Below are positions 30,089 through 39,575 of a stretch of DNA of 64,000 nt, in pieces. The DNA lies in assembly GCA_030546905.1 (NCBI GenBank), contig JAUOPI010000004.1, forward strand, positions 62,001-126,000. The letters run 5' to 3'. Origin of the DNA: Granulosicoccaceae sp. 1_MG-2023. Lineage in GTDB: Bacteria > Pseudomonadota > Gammaproteobacteria > Granulosicoccales > Granulosicoccaceae. Each line of letters starts with the position of its first letter. Within the stretch, counting starts at the first letter, position 1. A program made the position numbers and the translations under genes. Below the pieces are notes generated by a model, which was not told the origin of the DNA, made no database searches, and worked only from the letters and a program-made list of their open reading frames with translations.

Positions 30089-31331
30089 CACAGACCGAAT
30101 TAAACAAAGTCTCGCCAAACGCTATAAGCGCGAGCGGCGGTTTCAGTGGTACGGCCGGGCGGCTGTCTTTGCCGGGTTTGCCTTTCTTGTGGTGCTGATG
30201 CTGGATATCTTCACCAAGGCTTATCCCGCGTTCTTTATTCACTACGTCAAGCTCGATGTGGCTTACACGGCCGAAGCGCTGGACCTGGAGGAGGGCGCGA
30301 CGGAATTTGATAACGCTAACTTCCGCGGCGCCACACGTGATGCGATCTACGCCTTGTTTCCTGAGGTGAGCAAGCGCAAAGACAAACGCGATCTGGCCAA
30401 GCTGTTCAGTTCGGAGGCGGAATTTCAGGTCCGCAACCGTCTGCTGAACAATCCTTCTTTGTTCGGCAGCACCACAAGCGTCTGGGTCCTGCTCGACGAC
30501 GATGTGGATTCCTATCTGCAGTCGGGTTCGAAGACCGCACGTTTGAACGAAACACAGCTCGCCCACGTGCAGACGCTGCAGGATGCCGGGCGTATTGAGC
30601 GGCGCTTCAATACGGTGTTTTTCAGCACCGGCGATTCACGCGAACCGGAAATTGCCGGTGTGCTCGGCGCCACCATGGGCTCGATTTTCACCGTTACCGT
30701 GTGCTTGTTGGTGGCCTTTCCGATCGGCGTGCTGGCAGCGGTGTATCTGGAAGAGTTCGCGCCGCAGAACCGCTGGGTTGATCTGATTGAGATCAATATC
30801 AACAACCTGGCGGCGGTGCCTTCGATCGTGTTTGGTTTGCTGGGCCTGGCGGTGTTTATCAACTTTTTCGGTATGCCACGCTCTGCGCCGGTGGTCGGCG
30901 GTCTGGTGCTGGCGCTGATGACCTTGCCGACGATTATTATCTCCAGCCGTTCGGCGATCAAAGCGGTGCCGCCATCGATCCGTGAAGCGGCTCTCGGGGT
31001 CGGTGCGTCCAAGATGCAGACCGTGTTTCAGCACGTGGTGCCGCTGGCCATGCCGGGTATTCTGACCGGCACCATTATCGGGATGGCCCAGGCGCTGGGT
31101 GAAACCGCGCCGCTGCTGATGATCGGCATGGTGGCTTTTATTGTGGACATTCCTCAGGGCTTCACGGATTCGGCGACGGTCCTGCCGATTCAGATCTATC
31201 TGTGGGCGGACAGCCCTGAGCGGACCTTTGTGGCGAAAACATCGGCCGCGATTGTCGTGCTACTGGCCTTTCTGGTATGCATGAATGCGCTGGCGGTCTT
31301 TTTACGTAAGAAATTTGAGAAAAACTGGTAG
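30072..31331 (+). CDS. pstA: Phosphate ABC transporter permease PstA (extended type)
   Basis: A 419-residue partner permease, longer than the roughly 300-residue E. coli form. After one N-terminal helix (about 28-50) it carries a hydrophilic insert of about 140 residues before the core permease domain, which contains LGATMGSIFTVTVCLLVAFP, NNLAAVPSIVFGLLGLA and the loop SIREAALGVGASKMQTVFQH. GTG 30072 overlaps pstC; ATG 30081 is an equally possible start. Confidence 0.92.
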   Translation: MNNMTNTDRIKQSLAKRYKRERRFQWYGRAAVFAGFAFLVVLMLDIFTKAYPAFFIHYVKLDVAYTAEALDLEEGATEFDNANFRGATRDAIYALFPEVSKRKDKRDLAKLFSSEAEFQVRNRLLNNPSLFGSTTSVWVLLDDDVDSYLQSGSKTARLNETQLAHVQTLQDAGRIERRFNTVFFSTGDSREPEIAGVLGATMGSIFTVTVCLLVAFPIGVLAAVYLEEFAPQNRWVDLIEININNLAAVPSIVFGLLGLAVFINFFGMPRSAPVVGGLVLALMTLPTIIISSRSAIKAVPPSIREAALGVGASKMQTVFQHVVPLAMPGILTGTIIGMAQALGETAPLLMIGMVAFIVDIPQGFTDSATVLPIQIYLWADSPERTFVAKTSAAIVVLLAFLVCMNALAVFLRKKFEKNW

Positions 31332-31344
31332 GGGTTAAGAAATC

Positions 31345-32163
31345 ATGGCGGAAAAGCCGGATATGCATCAGGCGTTGGGTGAGACGGTGGGCGACATATT
31401 TGTCGACAACCCGAAAATGTCGACGCGCAATACCAATGTCTTTTACGGTGAAAAACAGGCAATTCACAATGTCAGCCTGGATTTCGGCAAGAACTCAGTC
31501 GTGGCGCTGATCGGCCCCTCCGGTTGCGGCAAGTCGACATTCCTGCGTTGTCTGAACCGGATGAATGACACCATCCCGATTTGCCGGGTCGAGGGTGACC
31601 TGAAGCTCGATGACGAGGATATTTATGCCAAGGACATGGACCCGGTGTTGTTGCGGGCCCGTGTCGGGATGGTCTTTCAGAAGCCCAATCCGTTCCCGAA
31701 GTCGATTTACGATAACGTCGCTTACGGCGCCCGTTTGCACGGTTTGGCCCGCACCCGCGCGGAACTCGATGAAATCGTGGTGTCGAGTCTGCAACGCGCC
31801 GGTTTGTTCGAGGAGGTCAAAGACCGCCTGCAGTCACCCGGCACCGGCTTGTCCGGCGGTCAGCAACAGCGCCTGTGCATCGCCCGCACCATTGCGGTGA
31901 GTCCGGAAGTGATCCTGATGGATGAGCCGGCCTCGGCGCTGGACCCGATTGCCACCGCGATTATCGAAGAGCTGATTGACGAGCTGCGCTCCAAGTACAC
32001 GATTGCCATAGTGACGCACTCCATGCAGCAGGCTGCGCGCGTTTCCCAGCGCACGGCGTATTTCCATATGGGGCGCCTGGTCGAGGTCGGTGAAACCAAC
32101 CAGATCTTCACCAATCCGCAACATGAACTGACCGAAAACTACATTACCGGCCGCTTCGGCTAG
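31345..32163 (+). CDS. pstB: Phosphate ABC transporter ATPase PstB
   Basis: A 272-residue ABC ATPase that powers phosphate import. It shows Walker [10 protein letters not shown], the Q loop [15 protein letters not shown], the signature [16 protein letters not shown], Walker [14 protein letters not shown] and the switch His in [11 protein letters not shown]. The N-terminal extension (about 25 residues) is not conserved-looking. It sits 13 bases after pstA and 13 bases before phoU. Confidence 0.97.
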   Translation: MAEKPDMHQALGETVGDIFVDNPKMSTRNTNVFYGEKQAIHNVSLDFGKNSVVALIGPSGCGKSTFLRCLNRMNDTIPICRVEGDLKLDDEDIYAKDMDPVLLRARVGMVFQKPNPFPKSIYDNVAYGARLHGLARTRAELDEIVVSSLQRAGLFEEVKDRLQSPGTGLSGGQQQRLCIARTIAVSPEVILMDEPASALDPIATAIIEELIDELRSKYTIAIVTHSMQQAARVSQRTAYFHMGRLVEVGETNQIFTNPQHELTENYITGRFG

Positions 32164-32176
32164 AGAAGGAATCGAT

Positions 32177-32935
32177 ATGAGTGACCTGAATCTCGGCGAT
32201 CATATTTCGCATCGTTTTAATGAGGAGCTGGAGTCCATCCGCAGCAAGGTGATGACCATGGGCGGGCTGGTCGAAAAGCAGGTACAGGACGGTCTGACGG
32301 CCTTGATCGACAATAACCGTGAGCTGGCTGAGCTGGTGGCCGCGTCTGATGTCAAAGTCAATGGGCTGGAAGTGGAGATCGACGAGGAGTGCACGCGGAT
32401 TCTCGCCAAACGCCAGCCTACCGCCAGCGATCTGCGTCTGGTGGTCTCGATTATCAAGACCATCACGGATCTGGAACGCATCGGCGACGAAGCGGAGAAA
32501 CTCGGCCGTTACACCTTGTCGTTGAACGATCAGGGCCTGCGCTCGCGCCACTACAGCCAGCTGCAGCATCTGGGCGATCATGTCACGCGTATGCTGCGTG
32601 ATTCGCTGAACAGCTTTGCCCATATGGACGCGGAAGCGGCTCTGCATACCATCGCCAGCGACAAAAAGATCAACGCCGAGTTTGAAAGCATTTCACGCAA
32701 TCTGATCACGCATATGATGGAAGATCCGCGCGAAATCGCCAATGCCCTGCGTGTGACCTGGTGTGCCCGTGCTCTGGAGCGGATCGGCGATCACTCGAAA
32801 AACATCTGCGAATACGTGGTCTTTTTCGTCAAGGGCAAAGACGTCCGTCACGTGACCCTGAATGAGGCCGCCGAGTCGGTGGATATCGACATCTCCGGCG
32901 ACGCCGCCGAGGCAATCGAAGACGGCGATAAATAA
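32177..32935 (+). CDS. phoU: Phosphate transport system regulator PhoU
   Basis: A 252-residue protein made of two three-helix PhoU repeats, each with the metal-binding E/DxxxD pattern ([13 protein letters not shown] in the first, [18 protein letters not shown] in the second). It links Pst transporter state to PhoR inhibition. AGAAGGA precedes ATG 32177. It is the last gene of the phosphate locus. Confidence 0.96.
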   Translation: MSDLNLGDHISHRFNEELESIRSKVMTMGGLVEKQVQDGLTALIDNNRELAELVAASDVKVNGLEVEIDEECTRILAKRQPTASDLRLVVSIIKTITDLERIGDEAEKLGRYTLSLNDQGLRSRHYSQLQHLGDHVTRMLRDSLNSFAHMDAEAALHTIASDKKINAEFESISRNLITHMMEDPREIANALRVTWCARALERIGDHSKNICEYVVFFVKGKDVRHVTLNEAAESVDIDISGDAAEAIEDGDK

Positions 32936-33274
32936 CGTTTGTCCCGCTGCGCTGCACGGCTGCGCTTGCGCATGGCCGTGCACGCAGCTTCGGGGCGCGT
33001 CATGCCGGGGTGATCCGGCGCGCTCAGACTGTGATGTCGGTCACGCTGTGAGTGTGCGGCGCTCAGCATTTTCCGTATCTGTGCCGATCCGCCTAGCTGT
33101 ACATCGCTTGTGTCCTGCCTGCGGCCGTTTTCCCGGCACCGGCAGGTCTCCTCAGGGATATTGCCTGCCGGTCTTCTGTGACAGGGCAAGGGGAATGACA
33201 CAGACAGGGATTTTATAGTGTGATTTTTCTGACGGGGCGCGCGTGGGCGGTCCCGCCCTGATTTGGCGGACAGC
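32936..33274. other. Intergenic region after phoU
   Basis: 339 bases without a convincing gene. It contains one strong hairpin, TGCACGGC (32953-32960) with GCCGTGCA (32975-32982), whose loop holds a second small stem (TGCGC-TT-GCGCA). No T tract follows, so it is not a clear terminator. The region should hold the promoter of the next gene, but I see no hexamer pair with good spacing. Confidence 0.5.
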
Positions 33275-34081
33275 ATGACAATAAAATCCGGAATTCTCTG
33301 TACTTTCGCGCTTTCTGCGCTGACCGGTTTGATCGCCGAGGCCGGTGCCGCGGTGCTTGACCGGCCCGCTTTCAGCAGCCGCGGCATGGTGATCGTCTGG
33401 GGCGGCACGACCGGCGGCGGTGCGCCGTCAGTCAATGACCTCTATCTCGACAATGGTGACGGCGTTTATAGCGATCTGATCAGCGGCGATGTGCAGCCGG
33501 TGATTACCGGCACCTTAACGCCGGTTTCCGAATCGGTGCAAAGTTCGGGACTGAGCGTGGCCGGCGATGTGCTGGCCGACGGCGAGGGTGTGCTCGATGC
33601 GCAGGAGAGCCTGGCGCCGTTCAGCCCCGATGAAGTGATTTCCCTGGACTACGAACGCACTGTCACAAGCAGCTTTTATGTGGCCTCCAATGTGGGCTTT
33701 TCGATTTACGCGCAGGCCTCTATTGATACCGCCAACAGCGACGCATCGGCCGGTCTGGATGATATCTACCGGATTATGCGGGTCGAACGCAGCGGTTCGG
33801 TCGATGGCGGTTCGCTGCGTTTCGGCGATGCCGCGCAATATCCCCATTCCGGAGATCACAGCCTCGCCGGTGTGGTCGACGAAATGGGCGATTATCTGAA
33901 CAGCTACGAAACCGAACAGGCGGTGTTTGTGGGGGACCGTGGCACGGCTGCCGCGCCCGGCACTATCGCTGATCAGTCGGTGCGCTTTACCAACTATTAC
34001 CGCATTCCCGCCGGGCTGGAATTCCACGATGGCGCCATGATGATCACCGCCAATGTGATCTACACGGTGGCCGTCCCCTGA
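33275..34081 (+). CDS. Secreted protein of unknown function
   Basis: A 268-residue protein that I do not recognise. A signal peptide is likely (about residues 1-25, LCTFALSALTGLIAEAGA). The mature part has no cysteine, is acidic, and is rich in Ser, Gly, Asp and Val with alternating short strands (MVIVWGGTTGGG, SFYVASNVGFSIYAQ, FTNYYRIPAGLEF), which suggests a beta-sandwich or surface/fibre-like domain. No lipobox, LPxTG or PEP-CTERM signal is visible. ATG 33275 has GGCGGA just upstream. It faces the convergent M23 peptidase gene with only 22 bases between them. Confidence 0.6.
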   Translation: MTIKSGILCTFALSALTGLIAEAGAAVLDRPAFSSRGMVIVWGGTTGGGAPSVNDLYLDNGDGVYSDLISGDVQPVITGTLTPVSESVQSSGLSVAGDVLADGEGVLDAQESLAPFSPDEVISLDYERTVTSSFYVASNVGFSIYAQASIDTANSDASAGLDDIYRIMRVERSGSVDGGSLRFGDAAQYPHSGDHSLAGVVDEMGDYLNSYETEQAVFVGDRGTAAAPGTIADQSVRFTNYYRIPAGLEFHDGAMMITANVIYTVAVP

Positions 34082-34103
34082 GGGACGGCAACGCCGGCGG
34101 TGT

Positions 34104-34940
34104 TTATTGTCTGTGCAGGCCTTTGACAAACAATCGCGGGTCGACCCAGGTCTGATTCAGTCCCACTGACCAGTGCAGGTGCGGACCGGTGACGCGGCCG
34201 GTGGCGCCGACCTCACCGATCTTGTCGCCTTGTGCGACCCGGTCACCTTCCTTGACATCAATCCGGCTCATATGCGCGTACAGCGAGATCAGGCCGCGTC
34301 CGTGGTCGAGAAACACGCAATTGCCGCTGAAAAAGAAATCCCCGGTGGCGATCACGGTGGCATCGGCCGGCGCGACAATCGGCGTGCCGGTCGGCGCGGC
34401 TATATCCAGTCCGCCGTGCGGGCGGCGCGGCTTGTCATTGAAGAAGCGCTTCAGACCGTAGGAGCTGCTCATACGTCCTTCGACGGGCAGAATAAAATCG
34501 TCCGCCAGCATCTCTTCTGACCAGTTGCGCTTGGCATTGGCAATAATGGTGCTGTCCGCGCGGATGCGCTTCATGTCGTCTTCGTTGGGATCGACCTGGC
34601 GTTTATTGGTGATGGTCAGGCGCTGCTCGGGATAGTCCTTGTCCTTAACCGTGATGGTGCGGCTTTGCCAGGGACCCTGGCCGATACGAAAATCAAGCCG
34701 CGCCTCGCCGGGCTCGGTGGACAGCGGGATGCCGGTCAAAGCCAGCCACTTTCCGCCGGCCTGCACGACGGTGACCCGTTTGCCCTTGAATTTGGCGGTC
34801 GGTTCTTCGGCGCTGTCGGGGGCCAGCTCCACCAGCGCCACGCCGCCCGCGGTGAGTTGCTGGCGGGGCAGGTCAAAGGCCAGCAATGGCGCGGCCGGGG
34901 CCAGGCACAGGGCCAGCAGCAGGCTTAGTCGAATCCACAT
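34104..34940 (-). CDS. M23 family (LytM-type) metallopeptidase, periplasmic
   Basis: A 278-residue secreted peptidase. The signal peptide is residues 1-21 (LLLALCLAPAAPLLA). A beta-rich N-terminal domain (about 25-100) precedes the LytM domain, whose zinc motifs HGGLDIA and HLHWSVG are intact, as are LISLYAH and GEVGATGRVTGPH. It should cut peptide cross-links in peptidoglycan, or, if accessory, activate amidases. Intact zinc ligands favour an active enzyme. It is 21 bases downstream of cysZ on the same strand. Confidence 0.9.
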   Translation of the reverse strand: MWIRLSLLLALCLAPAAPLLAFDLPRQQLTAGGVALVELAPDSAEEPTAKFKGKRVTVVQAGGKWLALTGIPLSTEPGEARLDFRIGQGPWQSRTITVKDKDYPEQRLTITNKRQVDPNEDDMKRIRADSTIIANAKRNWSEEMLADDFILPVEGRMSSSYGLKRFFNDKPRRPHGGLDIAAPTGTPIVAPADATVIATGDFFFSGNCVFLDHGRGLISLYAHMSRIDVKEGDRVAQGDKIGEVGATGRVTGPHLHWSVGLNQTWVDPRLFVKGLHRQ

Positions 34941-34961
34941 CCTTATCGTCTCCTTATCAGT

Positions 34962-35735
34962 TCAATTTGTCGCTGTTTCGTTGTCCGCGAGTTGTTCGAC
35001 CCAAATCCGCGTGGCCGCGGCCACGGCCACCGGCATGGCAATCAGGTTCAGCAGCGGCACGGCGGTCAGCAGCATCACCGCTGCGCCGAAGCTCAATGCC
35101 AGTGGCCGGCGACGGCTTACGGTGCGGCGCACATCGCGAAACAAAAAACCGTGGTTACCCATAGGATAGTCAAGGTATTCGAGGCTGAGCATCCAGGCGC
35201 CGAAAAGAAATGACAGCAACGGCGCGATAAGGTTGACGCCGGGAATCAGATGCAGCAGCAGAATCGGCAGCAGGCGCAGCAGCACATAAATCAGCTTGGC
35301 CAGTTCCGAGCGCAGTGTTTTCGGGATTGAGGCGATGACGTGGCGCAAGGATTCAGGCGTATCACGCGATCCGGTGCCGCGCAGATGGGCTTCGACGCGT
35401 TCGGCCAGCAAGCTGTTAAAGGGGGCGGCCAGCAGATTGGCCACCAGACTGAAGCTGACGGCGGATATCAGCAGCACCGCCGCGCCGAATAACAGTTTGA
35501 GTAAAAACAGCAATGGCCCGGTCACAAACGCCCACCGGCTTTGCGGGTCGGGGTGGAGCCAGGCTAGCCCCGCGCTCCAGCTGCTGAACCAATCAAAGGC
35601 CAGCCAGAACAGCCCGGCAAAGACCAGCACGTTGATTAACAGCGGGATCACCACGTAGCGGCGCACACCGGCTTCGCCGATCAGTGAAAATCCCGATAAA
35701 AGGTAGCGGCTGCCTCTGAGCAGATCGCCGATCAT
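34962..35735 (-). CDS. cysZ: CysZ-type sulfate permease (EI24/DUF540 family)
   Basis: A 257-residue inner-membrane protein with about four to six hydrophobic segments. It starts MIGDLLRGSRYLLSGFSLI, as CysZ proteins do, and carries LVANLLAAPFNSLLAERVEA and a C-terminal YLDYPMGNHGF segment near the conserved end of the family. It is expected to move sulfate for cysteine synthesis. The frame is open further upstream into smc, but ATG 35735 fixes the family's N terminus. Confidence 0.88.
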   Translation of the reverse strand: MIGDLLRGSRYLLSGFSLIGEAGVRRYVVIPLLINVLVFAGLFWLAFDWFSSWSAGLAWLHPDPQSRWAFVTGPLLFLLKLLFGAAVLLISAVSFSLVANLLAAPFNSLLAERVEAHLRGTGSRDTPESLRHVIASIPKTLRSELAKLIYVLLRLLPILLLHLIPGVNLIAPLLSFLFGAWMLSLEYLDYPMGNHGFLFRDVRRTVSRRRPLALSFGAAVMLLTAVPLLNLIAMPVAVAAATRIWVEQLADNETATN

Positions 35736-35847
35736 GGTGTTTCTCTCTGAAGAAAACGGACAGCGAACCATAGCGCAGCCGGGCGCTGAATTCGACGTTG
35801 CCTTTAACGCGCGGACGTTAAAAGGCTGTGACGGTCGGTGTATTCCG

Positions 35848-35875
35848 TTGCAACGCTTCTGGAAGTTGGTATCCT
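35848..35875 (+). promoter_or_regulatory. Sigma-70-type promoter for smc
   Basis: TTGCAA (35848-35853) and TATCCT (35870-35875) are 16 bases apart, in the 268-base divergent gap between cysZ and smc. A leader of roughly 120 bases follows, with an inverted repeat ACGTGG/CCACGT at 35959-35981 close to the start. Confidence 0.5.
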
Positions 35876-36003
35876 TTGCGCCTAGTGACGCGCGCGGATC
35901 AATCTGCACTGCAGATTCGCTTTGCAAGCTGTTGAATTTCCGTAATCCCCGCCACCTTACGTGGCATGAGAGTGACCACGTCTCTGAGGATGTCTGACCC
36001 CCG

Positions 36004-39000
36004 ATGCGATTGAGCCGATTGAAACTTGCGGGGTTTAAATCGTTTGTTGACCCGACCAACATCAAGATGCCAAGCAATCTTGTGGGGATTGTCGGGCCGA
36101 ACGGCTGTGGGAAATCCAATACCATCGACGCGGTACGCTGGGTTATGGGGGAGTCTTCCGCCAAGCATTTGCGCGGCGAATCCATGGAAGACGTTATCTT
36201 CACCGGTTCGAGTGCGCGCAAGCCCGTCGGCCAGGCCTCGGTGGAGTTGGTGTTCGATAACAGCGACGGCACGCTGGGCGGACAGTATGCCGAGTACGCG
36301 GAAATCTCGGTAAAGCGGCAGGTCACCCGCGAAGGCCAGTCGACCTATTACCTCAACGGCAGCCGCTGCCGGCGCCGCGATATCACCGATATTTTCCTCG
36401 GCACCGGGCTGGGGCCGCGCAGCTACGCGATTATCGAGCAAGGCATGATCTCGCGCCTGATCGAGGCCAAACCGGAAGATCTGCGTATCTATCTGGAAGA
36501 GGCTGCCGGTATCTCCAAGTACAAGGAGCGTCGCCGCGAAACCGAGAACCGCATCCGCCACACCCGCGACAATCTCGATCGCCTTAACGACCTGCGTGAA
36601 GAAGTCGACAAGCAGCTCACGCGCCTCAAGCGTCAGTCGACCATTGCGGAAAAATACAAAAATTTCAAAAGCGAAGAGCGCCAACTGCGCGCGCAGTTGC
36701 TGGCTTTGCGCTGGAAGCGTTTTCACGACCAGCTGGACGGGCGCGACAGCAAAATCCGCGAAAACGAGGTGCACCTCGAAGAGCTGATCGCGCATCAGCG
36801 TTCGGCCGAGAGCGCGATCGAAAAAGAGCGTGAGCTGCATATTACGGCAACGGATAAATTCAACGAGGTTCAGGCCGAGTTCTACCGGCTCGGGGCGGAT
36901 GTCAGCCGCGCCGAGCAGAATATCCAACACGTGCGCGAGACGCGTAACCGGCAAATGCGCGAGCTCGATCAGGTCAGCCAGTCGATTCGCGAAGCCGAGG
37001 AACTGATCCGTCAGGATGAGCGGCGCATCGAAGAGCTGACCACAGCCATGGCCGAAGACGAGCCGGCCTTTGATCAGCTCAAGGAGTCGCAGAAGTTCTC
37101 CGCCGAGGTGCTGGCGCGTGCCGAGCAGGATCTGCAGGAGTGGCAGACCCGCTGGGATCAGTTTGCCCAGCGCAGCAGTGAACCCACGCAAACCGCGCAG
37201 GTGGAACTGTCCCGGATGGACCAGTTCGAGCGCAATCTCGATGAGCTGCAAAAGCGTATCCAGCGTCTCGAATCCGAGCAGGAAACGATGGATACGGAAA
37301 CCCTGCGTCTGGAGATCGAAGAGCTGATCGGCGAAGAAGTTGCCGGTGCAGAGGACGAACTGCGTTTGCAGACCACGCTGGCCGACGCCGATGAGAATGT
37401 CCAGCGGGTGCGTGAAACCCAGCAGGACCTGGCCGCTCAGCTCGATGAGGCGCGTGGTCAGGTGCAGGCCTTGCGCGGGCGTAAAGCCTCGCTGGAAGCG
37501 CTGCAACAGGCGGCGCTGGGGCAGGACAACCGCAGCGCGGTCGAGTGGCTGCAGCGCAACGGCCTCGACGGTAAGCCACGCCTGGCGCAACAGATCACCG
37601 TGGCGCCGGGCTGGGAGAAAGCCGTTGAAACCGTGCTCGGTGAACATCTCGAGTCGGTTTGTGTCGAAGGCATAGACGGGCTTGCCGGGGTGTTGGTGGA
37701 TTACTCCGGCGGCAAAATCTCGCTGGTGGAAATGGCGCTGCGTAACGACGCGGCGGTGATCCGCGGCGATATGCTGCGCAATAAAATCGAATCACCCTTG
37801 CCGCTGGATGATCTGCTGGCCGGTATCTATGTCAGCGAAACTCTGGAAGGGGCGCTGGCGCTGCGGCAAAAACTGGCTGACGGTGAGTCTATCGTCACCA
37901 AGCGCGGTATCTGGGTGGGTAAAACCTGGCTGCGTATCGGCAATACCGATCACGAAAACGGGGTGCTGGTCCGCGAGCAGGAACTCAATGAAGTCAACGC
38001 GACGCTGGAGCAGGCCGAATCCTGTGTGACCTCGCTGAGCGCTGAGCTGGACGAGTTTGCCACGCGCCTGCGCGAGGCGGAGACGCAGCGTGACACCAGT
38101 CAGCAGATGCTGAATCAGGCCCTGCGCCAGCTCAGCGATGTGCGCTCGCAACTCAGTGGTAAGCGCCAGCGCCTGGAGCAGACCGAACAGCGCCGCGGAC
38201 GTCTTGTCGAAGAACTCAATGACGCGCGCGAGCAATACCGGCAAAAGTCCGAAGATCTCGCCATGGCCAAAGAGCGCCGCGCCGAAGCGCTGATGCAGGT
38301 CGACGAGTTTGCGACGCAGCGTGAGGTCTTGCAGCAGGAACGTGAGGCCTTGCGCGAGGCGCTCAATGAGGCGCGCACGCAGGCCAGTGCCGACCGCGAT
38401 GCGGGGCAACAGATTGCCATTCGTGTCGAATCCATGCGCTCGAGCCTGAAAGCCACCGAGCAGAGTCTTGAGCGGATGCGCAACCAGACCGCGCACCTGC
38501 TGGAGCGCCGCGAAGAGCTGCAGATGGCGCTCGAAGAAGAGGATACGCCGGTCGATGAGCTGGAACTGGAGCTGGAAGCGATGCTCGAGCGCCGGGTCAC
38601 CAGTGAAAAACTGCTCGGTACCGTGCGCAGTGAGGTCGAATCGGCCGATCAGCGCCTGCGTGAGCACGAACAGACCCGTGTGCGCTTTGAAAAACAAGCG
38701 CAATCCCTGCGTGACGAAATTCAGCGTGAAAAGCTCGAAACCCAGGAAGTGCGGGTGCGTATCAAAACCCTCGAAGAGCAGATTGCCGAAAGCGGTTTTG
38801 TGCGCGCGGCTCTGCTGGAGTTGCTGCCGGAAGAGGCCACGGTCGATAGCTGGGAGGCGCAGCTGGCCGATATCGAGCGCGCCATCAGCCGGCTCGGACC
38901 GATCAACCTGGCGGCCATCGACGAGTATCAGGAGCAGCTCGAGCGCAAAGAGTATCTGGATCGCCAGCACACTGACGTGACGGATGCGCTGGAAACGCTG

Positions 39001-39507
39001 GAAGACGCGATTGCCAAAATCGATAAAGAAACCCGCTCGCGTTTTAAAGAAACCTTTGACCGCGTGAACAGCAAGCTGCAGGAGTTCTTCCCGCGCCTGT
39101 TCGGCGGCGGTCAGGCCAGTCTGGAGATGACCGGTGACGATCTGCTCAGTACCGGCGTGTCGATTCTGGCGCGCCCGCCGGGCAAGCGGGTCAGCAATAT
39201 CCACCTGCTGTCGGGCGGGGAGAAAGCCCTGACCGCGGTGGCCATGGTCTTTGCCTTCTTCGAGCTGAACCCGTCGCCGTTCTGTATGCTCGACGAAGTC
39301 GATGCGCCGCTGGATGACGCCAATGTCGGCCGCTTTTGCGAGCTGGTGCGTGAGATGTCATCGCGCGTACAATTTATCTTTATCACCCACAACAAAGTCA
39401 CGATGGAACTGTCTGAACAGTTGATGGGTGTCACCATGCAGGAGCCCGGATGCTCCCGCCTGGTTGCGGTCGATGTTGAAGAAGCCGCACGTATGGTTGA
39501 TGCATAA
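36004..39507 (+). CDS. smc: Chromosome segregation protein SMC
   Basis: A 1167-residue condensin ATPase. The N-terminal head has Walker A VGPNGCGKSN. Two long coiled coils (about 170-500 and 665-1010) flank a hinge (about 520-650, with GLAGVLVDYSGGKISLVEMA). The C-terminal head has the signature LLSGGEKALTAVAM and Walker B FCMLDEVDAPLDD. It compacts and segregates the nucleoid with ScpA and ScpB, which are not here. The smc-zipA-ligA order is typical of pseudomonad-like gammaproteobacteria. Confidence 0.97.
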   Translation: MRLSRLKLAGFKSFVDPTNIKMPSNLVGIVGPNGCGKSNTIDAVRWVMGESSAKHLRGESMEDVIFTGSSARKPVGQASVELVFDNSDGTLGGQYAEYAEISVKRQVTREGQSTYYLNGSRCRRRDITDIFLGTGLGPRSYAIIEQGMISRLIEAKPEDLRIYLEEAAGISKYKERRRETENRIRHTRDNLDRLNDLREEVDKQLTRLKRQSTIAEKYKNFKSEERQLRAQLLALRWKRFHDQLDGRDSKIRENEVHLEELIAHQRSAESAIEKERELHITATDKFNEVQAEFYRLGADVSRAEQNIQHVRETRNRQMRELDQVSQSIREAEELIRQDERRIEELTTAMAEDEPAFDQLKESQKFSAEVLARAEQDLQEWQTRWDQFAQRSSEPTQTAQVELSRMDQFERNLDELQKRIQRLESEQETMDTETLRLEIEELIGEEVAGAEDELRLQTTLADADENVQRVRETQQDLAAQLDEARGQVQALRGRKASLEALQQAALGQDNRSAVEWLQRNGLDGKPRLAQQITVAPGWEKAVETVLGEHLESVCVEGIDGLAGVLVDYSGGKISLVEMALRNDAAVIRGDMLRNKIESPLPLDDLLAGIYVSETLEGALALRQKLADGESIVTKRGIWVGKTWLRIGNTDHENGVLVREQELNEVNATLEQAESCVTSLSAELDEFATRLREAETQRDTSQQMLNQALRQLSDVRSQLSGKRQRLEQTEQRRGRLVEELNDAREQYRQKSEDLAMAKERRAEALMQVDEFATQREVLQQEREALREALNEARTQASADRDAGQQIAIRVESMRSSLKATEQSLERMRNQTAHLLERREELQMALEEEDTPVDELELELEAMLERRVTSEKLLGTVRSEVESADQRLREHEQTRVRFEKQAQSLRDEIQREKLETQEVRVRIKTLEEQIAESGFVRAALLELLPEEATVDSWEAQLADIERAISRLGPINLAAIDEYQEQLERKEYLDRQHTDVTDALETLEDAIAKIDKETRSRFKETFDRVNSKLQEFFPRLFGGGQASLEMTGDDLLSTGVSILARPPGKRVSNIHLLSGGEKALTAVAMVFAFFELNPSPFCMLDEVDAPLDDANVGRFCELVREMSSRVQFIFITHNKVTMELSEQLMGVTMQEPGCSRLVAVDVEEAARMVDA

Positions 39508-39575
39508 AGTGGTCGTATTGAATACGGCTGCTTTGTGGCACCGAAAACCCTTTTTCTAACCGGGCCCGAGTCACT

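Noticed and set aside
35736-35997. A possible small gene in the cysZ-smc gap
   Set aside because: An open frame of 87 codons starts inside cysZ's start region, has no ribosome-binding site and overlaps the smc promoter.
35899-37647. A 582-codon minus-strand open frame opposite smc and its promoter
   Set aside because: Leu/Gln/His-rich composition with no domain, fully antisense to the smc head and coiled coil.
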